From positions 1-35,457 of the forward strand of contig JAVBQL010000032.1 in the NCBI GenBank assembly GCA_031549085.1: a stretch of DNA of 35,457 bases, written 5' to 3'. Each line of letters opens with the position of its first letter. The first letter of the stretch is position 1. Positions 1-8,868 of this stretch are shown in pieces. This DNA is from JAVBQL01 sp031549085. Lineage in GTDB: Bacteria > Spirochaetota > GWE2-31-10 > MWDO01. The notes beneath the pieces are model-generated. The model searched no databases and had not been told where the DNA came from. It saw only the letters and a list, made by a program, of their open reading frames with translations. Position numbers and translations under genes: made by a program.

Positions 1-120
1 AAGATAACATTGTAGAAGATAACATTGTAGAAGATAACATTGTAGAAGATAACATTGTAGAAGATAACATTGTAGAAGATAACATTGTAGAAGATAACAT
101 TGTAGAAGATAACATTGTTT
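1..120 (+). repeat. 15-bp in-frame tandem repeat encoding a pentapeptide
   Basis: The window opens inside a tandem array of the 15-bp unit AAGATAACATTGTAG. Seven copies are perfect (1-105), and an eighth (106-120) changes only in its last two bases. The array probably continues upstream of the window, so the copy number is a minimum. It is in frame with the gene at 3-1415 and encodes Asp-Asn-Ile-Val-Glu repeats. Because the unit is a multiple of three, copy-number changes would alter protein length without shifting the frame. Perfect identity between units suggests recent expansion by slippage. Confidence 0.97.
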
Positions 121-1415
121 CTACTAAAGCATCACAAGAACCAATCCTATATAGAAAACTTAATGAGCTATCAAAAGATGTATCTAAAATAATTTTTGAT
201 GATAATGCAAAATATAATTTTTTAGAGCTCCTATCTGAAAAAATGGGATTTACAAAATCTGCAATAGTTGTATTTGACCATTCAGAGCAAGAATTTATTT
301 TTTGGAGTGGCTATAATATATCTGACACTTCAAAAGAGAAGTTAAAATTTAGTTTAGATTATAATGATATCTACAAAAATATATCTGAAAATAGAGCCTA
401 CCTAATTAAAAAAAATGATGATAGTTTTGATAAAATCTCTGAAATTTTAGATGAAGATGATATAAAAGAGAGTGACTTTCAACTTTATGTCCCATTTACC
501 TTCTCCACCAGAGTAATTGCTCTATTCGTTGGATTTAAGTCAGATGAAGATACAACTACTGATAATGAATTTATAGAAACACTAGAACTATTTTGCCGTC
601 TAACAGGCTCTTTAGTCTACAATTTCTACCAACAAGAGGTTATAAAAAAACATCAAGAGAGAATAATAAATACAAAATTAACTAAAAATAATATTCCTGA
701 AGAAGAGAGCAAAGATAGTTCTGATGATAATATGATTGTTAAATTAAATAATCTAGATGAGATAGAAAAAGAAGAAACTCCAATAGATTCAGATGAGATA
801 CCTACAGAGAGCAGCCTCCCTTTAACAAAAGAAGAGGATAGCATAGAGACTGTTGATGAGACAGATTCAACTTCAATAGAAGAGGTAGAGATTATTGATA
901 ATTCAACAGCTGCTAATGAGACAAATAATTACAATGTTGAGTCTGAAGTAGAAATAAATAGTGAAGATTATGAAATCACAGATGAAATAGAGATGGCTCT
1001 TCCAGAGAACCTAAAAGAGATTGGCAAATTTATAAAAAAATATATTGCTGATGAGAATCCTGAAACTTTTGCTATGATGCGAATAGTTATTAGAGATGTT
1101 GGCAGTTTAAAAAGTGAACTTGCTTCATTTAATGAAGAGAATTTCATAAAAGATTTGGAATCTGTAGTAAAAGGTGTAATTGGCGAAAATTCATTTGTCT
1201 CTATATACAACGATTTTGACCTATCTATAGTTATGATGTCAATTGTAACATATGAGGAAGCAGAGGAGCTATTAAACATTTTATTAAATGAAATTAATGT
1301 TATGCTAATAGAGATTGTTGGAATGAATGAAATTATATACAAATCAAAAGTTGTATTATACCAAAAAGGAGATACCTCTCTAACAGACATAGTAGTCTCC
1401 CTTGCTGAACTATGA
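3..1415 (+). CDS. Acidic-linker protein with pentapeptide repeats, 5' end outside window
   Basis: This frame has no stop from base 3 to the TGA at 1413-1415, so the ATG at 243 is internal and the true start lies upstream of the window. About 470 residues are visible. They begin with eight Asp-Asn-Ile-Val-Glu repeats, followed by a folded-looking domain (about residues 60-210) with alternating strands that could be GAF-like. Next is a very acidic linker rich in Glu, Asp, Ser and Thr (about 230-325), then a C-terminal alpha/beta domain that could be a degenerate GGDEF-like fold. No catalytic motif is visible, and both domain suggestions are inference only. The stop overlaps the next gene's ATG (ATGA at 1412), so it is probably co-translated with the two DUF115 genes. 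Function is not recognised. Confidence 0.85.
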   Translation, partial: DNIVEDNIVEDNIVEDNIVEDNIVEDNIVEDNIVEDNIVSTKASQEPILYRKLNELSKDVSKIIFDDNAKYNFLELLSEKMGFTKSAIVVFDHSEQEFIFWSGYNISDTSKEKLKFSLDYNDIYKNISENRAYLIKKNDDSFDKISEILDEDDIKESDFQLYVPFTFSTRVIALFVGFKSDEDTTTDNEFIETLELFCRLTGSLVYNFYQQEVIKKHQERIINTKLTKNNIPEEESKDSSDDNMIVKLNNLDEIEKEETPIDSDEIPTESSLPLTKEEDSIETVDETDSTSIEEVEIIDNSTAANETNNYNVESEVEINSEDYEITDEIEMALPENLKEIGKFIKKYIADENPETFAMMRIVIRDVGSLKSELASFNEENFIKDLESVVKGVIGENSFVSIYNDFDLSIVMMSIVTYEEAEELLNILLNEINVMLIEIVGMNEIIYKSKVVLYQKGDTSLTDIVVSLAEL

Positions 1416-2827
1416 TAGATGGCTATGAATTAGAAATAGGTAAAAAAGGCTTTCTCACCTTAAAACATAACAATATATATATCTACTCCTCATATGATCC
1501 AATAATAGAGGCCAAAAGGTTTATCTCATCTCATAAAAATTTAAAAAAGACTATTATAACCTGCTGTGGTTTAGATTATGTAAATAGAGAGCTATTGGAG
1601 CTTGACATTTATGATATCATCTCATTCAACCCAATAAAATTTACTGATGAAAAATTACCAAATATAACATATGTTGACAATCTTATCGATTTAGAAAAAG
1701 AAATTTTAAAGAGAGACTCTAAAGAGCTCTCACTACTACTCTGGAGTAAATTAATAGAGTCCAATCCTAATTTTTATATTCCAAAATTAAAAAAAATAAA
1801 TGAAATAGTTGAGAAGGTAGCATACTCTAAAAATACAGAGAGCTATTTTGGTTTTATAGAGACAAAAAATAGCCTTAGAAATTTGAATAATATAGATGAG
1901 ATTAATATTCTATCAAAAGATAATAGAGATAGAAAATTTGCACTTATAGTCTCGTCAGGCAACTCTCTAAAAGATAATATAGATTTCATAAAAACAATAA
2001 AAGAGAAAATATATATTTTCGCTCTTCCATCAAGCCTTCCCTATCTATCTAAAAATGGGATAGAGCCAGACTATGCAATTGCCGTTGATTCTGGCTTTGC
2101 AACCTACTACCACCTATCAAAATATAGAAAAAAGTTAAATCTGTTATGTCCAATAACCATACATCCAGCTCTCTTTAAATTGAACAATTATAGTAAAATC
2201 ATATTCTCCTATGGAACAATTTTGGAAGAGAAGCTATATGAAGAAAACATGGAGATAATTAAATCTATAAGTGAGGGCTCTGTCTTCATAAATCTTATTA
2301 GAATTTTAAAACAGCTAAATTTTAGTGATGCTATTTTAGTTGGTCAAGATTTTGGTTACTATAAAAACAGGGGACACATAGATGGAGGTTTTTTTGAGCC
2401 TCTCTTTCTAGAGAGAAGTAATCTCATAAATACTATAGAGACACAGTTTAAATTACTTGAAACAAAAAAAGATATAACATATATTGAGAACAACAATATC
2501 AAGATAAAGACAGATCGCTCACTAAAAATATACTACAACCACTTTATTGAAAATGATTTCTCTCTTAATTTTTACTCAACACCCCACTCAAACTTCACAA
2601 ACAATAGTAAAATAAAAATAGTTGATTCTAAATTCTTTGATGATTTTAATAAAATAGAAAAAAGATTATCAACAAAAAAAATCGATATATCAACTTCAAA
2701 AAATAGATTACTTTCTGAATTAAAAAATGGTTTTAAAAAAGATAATTCTATGTTAAAACATATCTATTGTAATATAGATAATAGTTTGCATAATATTACA
2801 ATAAAAAAACTCTTAAAAGAAATATAA
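1412..2827 (+). CDS. DUF115 / MptE-like motility-associated protein, copy 1
   Basis: This is a 471-residue cytoplasmic-looking protein with no signal peptide. The central region (about 175-340) matches the DUF115 / 6-hydroxymethylpterin-diphosphokinase MptE-like family, often annotated in spirochaetes as a motility accessory factor and distantly related to glycosyltransferases. Supporting features are a hydrophobic strand leading into a Gly-Ser-Leu turn, an 'EPDYAIAVDSG' segment, and a 'VGQDFGYY' segment near residue 310. The nucleotide-binding-type turn reads Ser-Ser-Gly-Asn-Ser-Leu (181-186), whereas the next gene has the usual Gly-Ala-Gly-Pro-Ser-Leu. Its ATG overlaps the upstream stop and it ends 2 nt before copy 2. 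A role in modifying flagellar or surface components is inference from family annotation. Confidence 0.8.
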   Translation: MIDGYELEIGKKGFLTLKHNNIYIYSSYDPIIEAKRFISSHKNLKKTIITCCGLDYVNRELLELDIYDIISFNPIKFTDEKLPNITYVDNLIDLEKEILKRDSKELSLLLWSKLIESNPNFYIPKLKKINEIVEKVAYSKNTESYFGFIETKNSLRNLNNIDEINILSKDNRDRKFALIVSSGNSLKDNIDFIKTIKEKIYIFALPSSLPYLSKNGIEPDYAIAVDSGFATYYHLSKYRKKLNLLCPITIHPALFKLNNYSKIIFSYGTILEEKLYEENMEIIKSISEGSVFINLIRILKQLNFSDAILVGQDFGYYKNRGHIDGGFFEPLFLERSNLINTIETQFKLLETKKDITYIENNNIKIKTDRSLKIYYNHFIENDFSLNFYSTPHSNFTNNSKIKIVDSKFFDDFNKIEKRLSTKKIDISTSKNRLLSELKNGFKKDNSMLKHIYCNIDNSLHNITIKKLLKEI

Positions 2828-2829
2828 GA

Positions 2830-4332
2830 ATGATATTAGAAAGTAATCTAAAATTTTTATCAAAAGGTACTATAAAAAAACTTGAAAATATAACTTATAA
2901 TAGCAATGAATTTGAGCTAAAGATATCCAAAGATAACCTCTCTGTACCAATATATAGAAACAACACCCTCCACTCTCTCTACTATCCACTAAAGGATTCA
3001 AGCCGCTATAATTTCCAAAATGATAAAAAACGTTCGATGTGTATCTCTATCGGCTTTGGAGCTGGCTACCACCTCTATGAGTATCAAAAAAATAGCAAAG
3101 TTCTAGTAGTCCCCATTAACTATGATATTCTATATTTCGTTTTATCAAATATTGATATATCTAAATATTTAGAAAATATAGTTATAATAAGTGAAGATGA
3201 GGTTGCAGACTATTTTAATTTTATAAAAAATGATGACTACTTTTTTGTAATACACAATTCACTTGAAAGACTATTTCCAGAAGATACCTTACAAATAGTT
3301 AAGAATATAAAAAATAGATTAAATAGAGAGCTTCTTGATATAAATACACAGAAAAAATTTGGAAGACTATGGAGTAATAATCTAGCAAAAAATATATCTT
3401 TCTATCTTGATAAAAAGTACTCTTTTGTTCCATTAATAATTGATAAGCCAATTTTGGTAGTTGGTGCTGGACCATCACTTGAGAAAAATATAGATGATAT
3501 AAAAAAGTATCGTGACTCACTATATATTGCTACAACAGATACTGCATTAAGAATACTATTGCAAAATAGTATTCTCCCCAATAGTGTGTTCAATTTTGAC
3601 CCTCAATACTACTCCCACCTTCACTTTTTTGGTGTTGAAAACACAAATATCAGAATATTTTCGGATATAACCTCTTCATTAAGATTTAATAAAAATCAGA
3701 CTCCCCTACTCTCAAACCATCCTTTTTGTAAAATACTATTGGAGCTTGGCTTTAGTAATATAGCTTTTAATACAAATCCACAAAATATAGGCGGCTCGTT
3801 GGTGGATTTTTTTGATAGATACTTTGGAAAAATATCTATAATAAGTGTTGGAATCGATTTTGGATACTACAATTTTAAATCTTACTCGAGAGGAAGCTAC
3901 TTAAACGCTTTTGAGATAGTGAGTAGCAACTACTTCAACCAGATAAATAATATTGACACATCAATATTTTATAGATATATTTTTAATAAAAATGAAAATG
4001 GGTGGAAAACAAATAGTCTACTATCTCAGTATAGTGAAAATAGTAAAAACGATAAAATCTCAACGCTATCTGATTCGCCGTTTGTCTCCTATAAAAAAGT
4101 AAACTCAATAGAACATTTTCTTAATAGTGCAAAGGTGGATGAGACATCTCTTCAATTTAATAATCCAAATTTGACCTATAGAGATTTTATTGATAATATC
4201 TTATCATATATAAAAAGAGATTGCTCTCCGCTATTGCCACTGTTAATGTCAAAAAGATTAAATATAGATTTTGAAAATATTGAGAGAGAAGTTAATAATT
4301 TTATAAAAAGAGTAGCTACTCAAAGGAGATAG
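2830..4332 (+). CDS. DUF115 / MptE-like motility-associated protein, copy 2
   Basis: A 500-residue paralogue of the preceding gene with the same architecture. The N-terminal region has a 'GFGAGYHLYEY' segment, and the central DUF115 core begins with a clear Gly-Ala-Gly-Pro-Ser-Leu turn at residues 212-217, followed by 'FNFDPQYYSH' and 'VGIDFGYYNF'. The last two correspond to 'AVDSG' and 'VGQDFGYY' in copy 1. This copy keeps the canonical turn that copy 1 has lost, so it is the better candidate for any enzymatic activity. No signal peptide or membrane span is visible. The gap to the upstream gene is 2 nt. The Shine-Dalgarno sequence of the next gene (AAAGGAG, 4322-4328) lies inside its last codons. 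Substrate is unknown. Confidence 0.85.
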   Translation: MILESNLKFLSKGTIKKLENITYNSNEFELKISKDNLSVPIYRNNTLHSLYYPLKDSSRYNFQNDKKRSMCISIGFGAGYHLYEYQKNSKVLVVPINYDILYFVLSNIDISKYLENIVIISEDEVADYFNFIKNDDYFFVIHNSLERLFPEDTLQIVKNIKNRLNRELLDINTQKKFGRLWSNNLAKNISFYLDKKYSFVPLIIDKPILVVGAGPSLEKNIDDIKKYRDSLYIATTDTALRILLQNSILPNSVFNFDPQYYSHLHFFGVENTNIRIFSDITSSLRFNKNQTPLLSNHPFCKILLELGFSNIAFNTNPQNIGGSLVDFFDRYFGKISIISVGIDFGYYNFKSYSRGSYLNAFEIVSSNYFNQINNIDTSIFYRYIFNKNENGWKTNSLLSQYSENSKNDKISTLSDSPFVSYKKVNSIEHFLNSAKVDETSLQFNNPNLTYRDFIDNILSYIKRDCSPLLPLLMSKRLNIDFENIEREVNNFIKRVATQRR

Positions 4333-4334
4333 AT

Positions 4335-5873
4335 ATGAAAAAAGTAGAAGTGATGGATACAACTTTAAGAGATGGTGAGCAGATGTTGGGAGTCTCCTAC
4401 TCTGTTCAGCAAAAACTAACAATTGCACAGATGCTGCTTGAGGAAGTGAAGGTTGACAGAATCGAAATTACCTCTGCAAAATCCTCTGAGGGTGAAAAAG
4501 AGGCAGCTTCCATAATTTCAAGATGGGCAGATACTTTTAACTACATTAATAATGTTGAGATTTTGGGATTTGTAGATAAGAAAAGTTCAGTTGATTGGGT
4601 GCTCTCTGTTGGTGCAAAAGTTATAAATCTCCTAACAAAAGGCTCACTTCTCCACTGCAGAGAGCAGCTTAAAAAAACTCCAAAAGAGCATCAAAATGAT
4701 ATATATGAGACCATAAACTATGGTGTTAAAAACGGTATAATTTTTAATGTCTACTTGGAGGATTTCTCAAATGGAGTAGTCAATTCGAAAGATTATCTAT
4801 ATGATATGATAGATTTTTTATCTACTCTTCCAATAAAGAGAGTAATGCTGCCAGATACCTTGGGTAATCTTGATCCATTCTCTACATTTGATTTGATTAA
4901 GCCAATAGTGGAAAAATATTCAAATATACACTTTGATTTTCACTCGCATAATGATTATGGTTTGGGTGTTGCAAATAATCTCGCCTCTGTCAAAGCTGGT
5001 GTAAAGGGAGTTCATCTAACCGTAAATGGCTTAGGAGAGAGGGCTGGGAACGCTGCCTTAGATGAGGTTGTTGTTGGCTTGAAAGATATTGTTGGAGTCG
5101 AAACTAATGTTGATGAGACAAAATTATATAAGGTATCAAAGCTTGTTGAGACCTTTTCTGGACAGAGAATGTGCTTTAATAAGCCGATCTCTGGTGGTAA
5201 TGTATTTGTACAGACTGCTGGTGTTCATGCTGATGGAGACAAGAAAGGTGATCTCTACACAACTAAACTTACACCGCAAAGATTTGCAAGAGAGCGAGAG
5301 TATGCATTAGGAAAACTGTCTGGTAAGGCAAACCTTGAGTTGAACCTAAAAAAGCTTGGAATAAGTCTTGACCCCAGCAAACAGAAGATACTATTAGAGA
5401 AGATAGTTGAGCTTGCTGACAAAAAGAAGAACATCACAGAGGGGGATCTTCCATTTCTAATCAACGATATATTTGAGGAGGAGGAGAGCAGCAAAGATCA
5501 CTTTAAGATTGATAACTATACAATAACTACAACATGTGGGCTAAAGCCATTTGCAGCTATAATGTGCAAGTATGATGGAAAATCATATGAGAGCTATAGC
5601 CATGGCGATGGTGGATATGATGCCTTTATGAATGCACTTGAACCTATATTAAAAGAGATAGATGTAGACATTCCAAAATTGACAGACTATATTGTAACAA
5701 TTCCACCCGGTGGAGAGACCGATGCCCTTGTAAAAACAACGATCTTCTGGGAAATATCTAACGGAGAGAAGACAATATCCACAAGCGGATTAAACTGTGA
5801 CCAGATAGTTGCTGCAATTGAGGCGACCATTAAGATAATTAATTATAAGATAAACTTAAAAAATATCACTTGA
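4335..5873 (+). CDS. cimA: (R)-citramalate synthase (Leptospira type)
   Basis: This 512-residue enzyme is predicted to condense pyruvate and acetyl-CoA to (R)-citramalate, the first step of the pyruvate route to isoleucine. The N-terminal TIM barrel begins with the DTTLRDGEQ signature, with Arg12-Asp13 at the active site and metal-binding His203 and His205 in 'FHSHNDYG'. 'NGLGERAGNA' and 'TAGVHADGDKKG' follow. A C-terminal LeuA-type regulatory domain (about 390-510, containing 'GDGGYDAFMNAL') indicates allosteric end-product control. Whole segments such as 'AKVINLLTKGSL' agree with my recollection of the Leptospira enzyme, which favours citramalate over 2-isopropylmalate synthase, but sequence alone does not prove substrate. 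The start has a strong AAAGGAG 6 nt upstream. No other branched-chain genes are nearby. Confidence 0.88.
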   Translation: MKKVEVMDTTLRDGEQMLGVSYSVQQKLTIAQMLLEEVKVDRIEITSAKSSEGEKEAASIISRWADTFNYINNVEILGFVDKKSSVDWVLSVGAKVINLLTKGSLLHCREQLKKTPKEHQNDIYETINYGVKNGIIFNVYLEDFSNGVVNSKDYLYDMIDFLSTLPIKRVMLPDTLGNLDPFSTFDLIKPIVEKYSNIHFDFHSHNDYGLGVANNLASVKAGVKGVHLTVNGLGERAGNAALDEVVVGLKDIVGVETNVDETKLYKVSKLVETFSGQRMCFNKPISGGNVFVQTAGVHADGDKKGDLYTTKLTPQRFAREREYALGKLSGKANLELNLKKLGISLDPSKQKILLEKIVELADKKKNITEGDLPFLINDIFEEEESSKDHFKIDNYTITTTCGLKPFAAIMCKYDGKSYESYSHGDGGYDAFMNALEPILKEIDVDIPKLTDYIVTIPPGGETDALVKTTIFWEISNGEKTISTSGLNCDQIVAAIEATIKIINYKINLKNIT

Positions 5874-5884
5874 TATAGTATAAT
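5855..5884 (+). promoter_or_regulatory. Candidate promoter for the TPR membrane protein
   Basis: A perfect TATAAT (5879-5884) lies 22 nt before the ATG at 5907. The -35 candidate CTTAAA (5855-5860), with an 18-nt spacer, is weak. In DNA this A+T-rich the match could arise by chance. It fits a separate transcription start for the downstream gene, which differs in composition from the operon before it. Confidence 0.35.
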
Positions 5885-5906
5885 TAATTTGATACCATAT
5901 TAATTT

Positions 5907-7436
5907 ATGGTAAATAAAACTAAAAACAGACTCACTATTATTTTTTATTATAAAGTCATTGTAATTCTCTTTTTGTTATTCTTTAGTCAAAGTTTGTTTG
6001 CTTCAGATACAAGTGGTGATAAAACGGAGACTACCTCTGATGTAATAAATGAATTTAGAGAAACTTTTCAAAAACAATATGACGAAATAAAACTAGAACA
6101 TTATAATAACTTAAAAAGTATAGAGAACAATCATCTGGAATTTAAGCAAACAATTATTAACTGGTTTCTTGCAATTCTTGGAATTATCTTAGCTGTATTT
6201 GGAATCGCCCTACCTATAAAATTATCACGCGATATTGATGAACAAAAAAAAGAAGCTAAAAAAGCATTAGATGATTTTACTAAATTGAATAGAGGGAAAA
6301 TAAATAATTCAATACGACTTTATAGACAACAACTAAAAGACTCTATCAAATCTAGTGAAAAAGAAATAGAGAAATTTATGTTACAGCAAAAAGAAGAAAT
6401 TAATAAATTTATGGAATCATCTAAAAAAGAAATAAATATTTGTCTTGAAGATGCTCATAAGGGAGTTAATGAAATAAAACAAAAAACAGATGAAGCTTAT
6501 CAACTTTTGAATCTTCAAAATATCAATAATGATTCAAAAAAAGAGGAAAATATTGAAAAGGCGAAAGATTTATCTGAAGATACAACTCTACCTCAATACG
6601 AAAGAGATCTAGCAAAAGCCATGGAATTGTTTTACTCTGATAAATACAATAAAGCATTAGAAGAATTTGAAAACCTTTTCAAAGAATATAAAAAAGAAAT
6701 TACTATAAAACAACGAGGAGAAATATATTTCTTTATGGGCTATTCTATAATGGAGATAGCTGAAACAAAAGAAGAAGAAGAAAGGGAAGAATTATATATA
6801 GAAGCTATAGATAAATTTAAAACAGCTACTGAACTTAATCTTAATAATGATATAATATACAATAATTGGGGATTTGCTTTAGAAAATATAGCAGACACAA
6901 AAAAAGGAGAAAAAAGAGAAGAGCTATATAGAGAAGCAATAAAAAAATATAAGAAAGCTATTGAGATTAATCCTATGGATAGTACATCATATAACAGTTG
7001 GGGAGTGAATTTAGGAAAAATAGGAGATATAAAAAATGAAGAAGAAAAATATAAAACATATAAAGAAGCTATAATAAAATTTAGAAAAGCTATTGAAATA
7101 AATCCTGAAAATGATATGTCATATACTAACTTGGTGTTTGCTTTAATAAAATTATCACTATTTGAAAAAAATAATGAAAAGAAGAATGAATTATTAAATG
7201 AGGCTGAAAAAATATTATTAAAAAATGTAAAACTTGAAATAACATATTATTATTTTGCTTATATCTACATACTAAAAAACGATAAAGATAGAGCATTTGA
7301 ATATTTAGAAAAGGCATTAATAGATAAAGAAATTACTTTTGATGTTGTAAAAAATGATAAGAATTTTAAAGATTTAAGAGATGATGAAAGATATATAGAA
7401 TTAAAAAAGAAATATGGAAACAAAGAAGGAGAGTGA
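5907..7436 (+). CDS. Membrane-anchored coiled-coil TPR protein
   Basis: This 509-residue protein has an N-terminal hydrophobic segment ending in 'SQSLFAS' (about 15-33, probable signal peptide) and a second membrane span near residues 88-110. A long Lys/Glu-rich coiled coil follows (about 112-210). The rest is TPR-like repeats (about 235-500), two of them very clear, with 'YNNWGFALENIAD' and 'YNSWGVNLGKIGD' each leading to 'A-hyd-EINP'. The repeats carry an extra charged insertion between helices. No enzymatic motif is seen, so a scaffolding role is inferred. There is no clear Shine-Dalgarno sequence. Codon use leans much more to GAA and AAA than in the flanking genes, which prefer GAG more often, so the gene may be a later acquisition. 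Its stop codon lies in the loop-proximal part of a terminator hairpin. Confidence 0.8.
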   Translation: MVNKTKNRLTIIFYYKVIVILFLLFFSQSLFASDTSGDKTETTSDVINEFRETFQKQYDEIKLEHYNNLKSIENNHLEFKQTIINWFLAILGIILAVFGIALPIKLSRDIDEQKKEAKKALDDFTKLNRGKINNSIRLYRQQLKDSIKSSEKEIEKFMLQQKEEINKFMESSKKEINICLEDAHKGVNEIKQKTDEAYQLLNLQNINNDSKKEENIEKAKDLSEDTTLPQYERDLAKAMELFYSDKYNKALEEFENLFKEYKKEITIKQRGEIYFFMGYSIMEIAETKEEEEREELYIEAIDKFKTATELNLNNDIIYNNWGFALENIADTKKGEKREELYREAIKKYKKAIEINPMDSTSYNSWGVNLGKIGDIKNEEEKYKTYKEAIIKFRKAIEINPENDMSYTNLVFALIKLSLFEKNNEKKNELLNEAEKILLKNVKLEITYYYFAYIYILKNDKDRAFEYLEKALIDKEITFDVVKNDKNFKDLRDDERYIELKKKYGNKEGE

Positions 7437-7450
7437 AAAACTCTCCTTTT
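7426..7450. terminator. Rho-independent terminator between convergent genes
   Basis: A perfect 9-bp stem (AAGGAGAGT 7426-7434 with ACTCTCCTT 7440-7448) has a 5-nt GAAAA loop and is followed by a short T run. It overlaps the stop codon of the TPR gene. It faces the end of purA 26 bp away and may work in both directions. Confidence 0.85.
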
Positions 7451-7473
7451 TATATCATATCAACATCAAAAAC

Positions 7474-8742
7474 TTATCTAATAATTAACTGCTCTCGATT
7501 TGGGCCAACAGATACATATTTTATCTTTGTTTCAATTAGCTCCTCAATTTTTAATATATATTTCTTTGCAGCCTCTGGAAGTTTATTAAAATCTCTGACC
7601 CCAGTGATATCATCACTCCAGCCATCCATAGTTATATAGATAGGTTTTGCCTTAACAAGCTCGCGAGTTATAGGAAAATCTTTTGTTCTCTTTCCATCAA
7701 CCTCATACTCTGTACAGATCTTAAGCTCTTTTTCGCCAGATAAAACATCCAACAATGTGATTGCAATCTCTGTACTTGATGAGACCATCGCTCCATAGCG
7801 GCTTGCAACAGCATCAAAGTGTCCTATTCTTCTAGGTCTTCCTGTTGATGCCCCATACTCATTTCCCTTCTCTCTTATTGATTCTGCCTGCTTATCAAAG
7901 ATCTCAGTTACAAATGGTCCCTCTCCAACACATGAGGAGTAGGCTTTCATGACACCCAATACATCTTTTATCTCTCTTGGTGGTATACCAGAGCCAGCAC
8001 CTGCATAACCAGCTATTGGTGATGAGGATGTTGTAAATGGATATATTCCAAACTCAATATCACGGAGAGCTCCAAGTTGCCCCTCGAGAAGTATACTCTT
8101 ATTCTCTTTAATAGCTTTGTTAAGCATCGGAAGTGGATCAACTATATATTTCTTTATCTTCTCTCCAAAACTATATCCCCACTCCACCATCTCATCAAGA
8201 TTGATTTCAGGTTTCTTGTAGAAACTTTTGAAGATTTCATTTTTTTCAACAATAGAGCCAGCAAGCCTCTTTTTTAAATAATCTTTATCCAACAGATCTG
8301 ATGACAATATACCAATTTTTAAATACTTGTCACTATATACTGGTGCAATTCCCCTCTTAGTAGAACCAAACTTAGCATCTCTTAACCTCTCCTCCTCATA
8401 CTCATCTAAGAGTATGTGAAATGGGAAAATTATGTGTGCTCTATTTGATATATATAAATTTTTTATTTCGCCTATCGTTTTTTCTACATCTTTTATCTCA
8501 TTCAAGAGAGCTTCAGGGTTAATCACCGTACCATTCCCTACTATGTTTATTGCTTTTTTATTGAATACACCTGAAGGAATCATATGCAGTGCAAATTTAC
8601 CAAACTCATTAACAACTGTATGACCAGCATTATTCCCGCCTTGAAACCTAACTACAAAATCGGATTCACACGCAAAATAGTCAACCATGCGACCCTTTCC
8701 CTCATCGCCCCAGTTAACTCCGCAAACAGCAAGAACGCTCAT
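7474..8742 (-). CDS. purA: Adenylosuccinate synthase
   Basis: A 422-residue enzyme that joins IMP and aspartate using GTP to make adenylosuccinate, the first committed step to AMP. The N-terminal P-loop region reads 'NWGDEGKGR', and the IMP-binding 'GGNNAGHTVV' follows. Further in are 'LLEGQLGALRDIEFG', 'CVGEGPFVTEI', and 'STGRPRRIGHFDA' (usually TTGRPRR), ending with 'SVGPNRE'. Length matches the family. The ATG at 8742 has AGGAGA (8749-8754) 6 nt upstream. The gene appears single-copy and monocistronic: a strong hairpin separates it from the exporter gene upstream, and it converges with the TPR gene downstream. Confidence 0.96.
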   Translation of the reverse strand: MSVLAVCGVNWGDEGKGRMVDYFACESDFVVRFQGGNNAGHTVVNEFGKFALHMIPSGVFNKKAINIVGNGTVINPEALLNEIKDVEKTIGEIKNLYISNRAHIIFPFHILLDEYEEERLRDAKFGSTKRGIAPVYSDKYLKIGILSSDLLDKDYLKKRLAGSIVEKNEIFKSFYKKPEINLDEMVEWGYSFGEKIKKYIVDPLPMLNKAIKENKSILLEGQLGALRDIEFGIYPFTTSSSPIAGYAGAGSGIPPREIKDVLGVMKAYSSCVGEGPFVTEIFDKQAESIREKGNEYGASTGRPRRIGHFDAVASRYGAMVSSSTEIAITLLDVLSGEKELKICTEYEVDGKRTKDFPITRELVKAKPIYITMDGWSDDITGVRDFNKLPEAAKKYILKIEELIETKIKYVSVGPNREQLIIR

Positions 8743-8792
8743 AATAATTCTCCTCTTAAAATAAAAGAAATATGATTAAACACAAAAAAGAG

Positions 8793-8833
8793 TGTATCAC
8801 TTTTTTTAGGTTTTGTCTAAAAAAAGTGATACA
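8793..8833 (-). terminator. 17-bp perfect hairpin after the exporter gene
   Basis: A perfect 17-bp inverted repeat (8793-8809 with 8817-8833, 7-nt loop) lies 36 bp beyond the stop of the exporter gene and before purA. On the minus strand it is followed by CTCTTTTTTG, which fits a terminator for the lolA-like/exporter pair. The stem itself contains a T7/A7 run. Confidence 0.75.
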
Positions 8834-8868
8834 TAAAAACAGAATTATCTTAACATTAAATATAAAAA

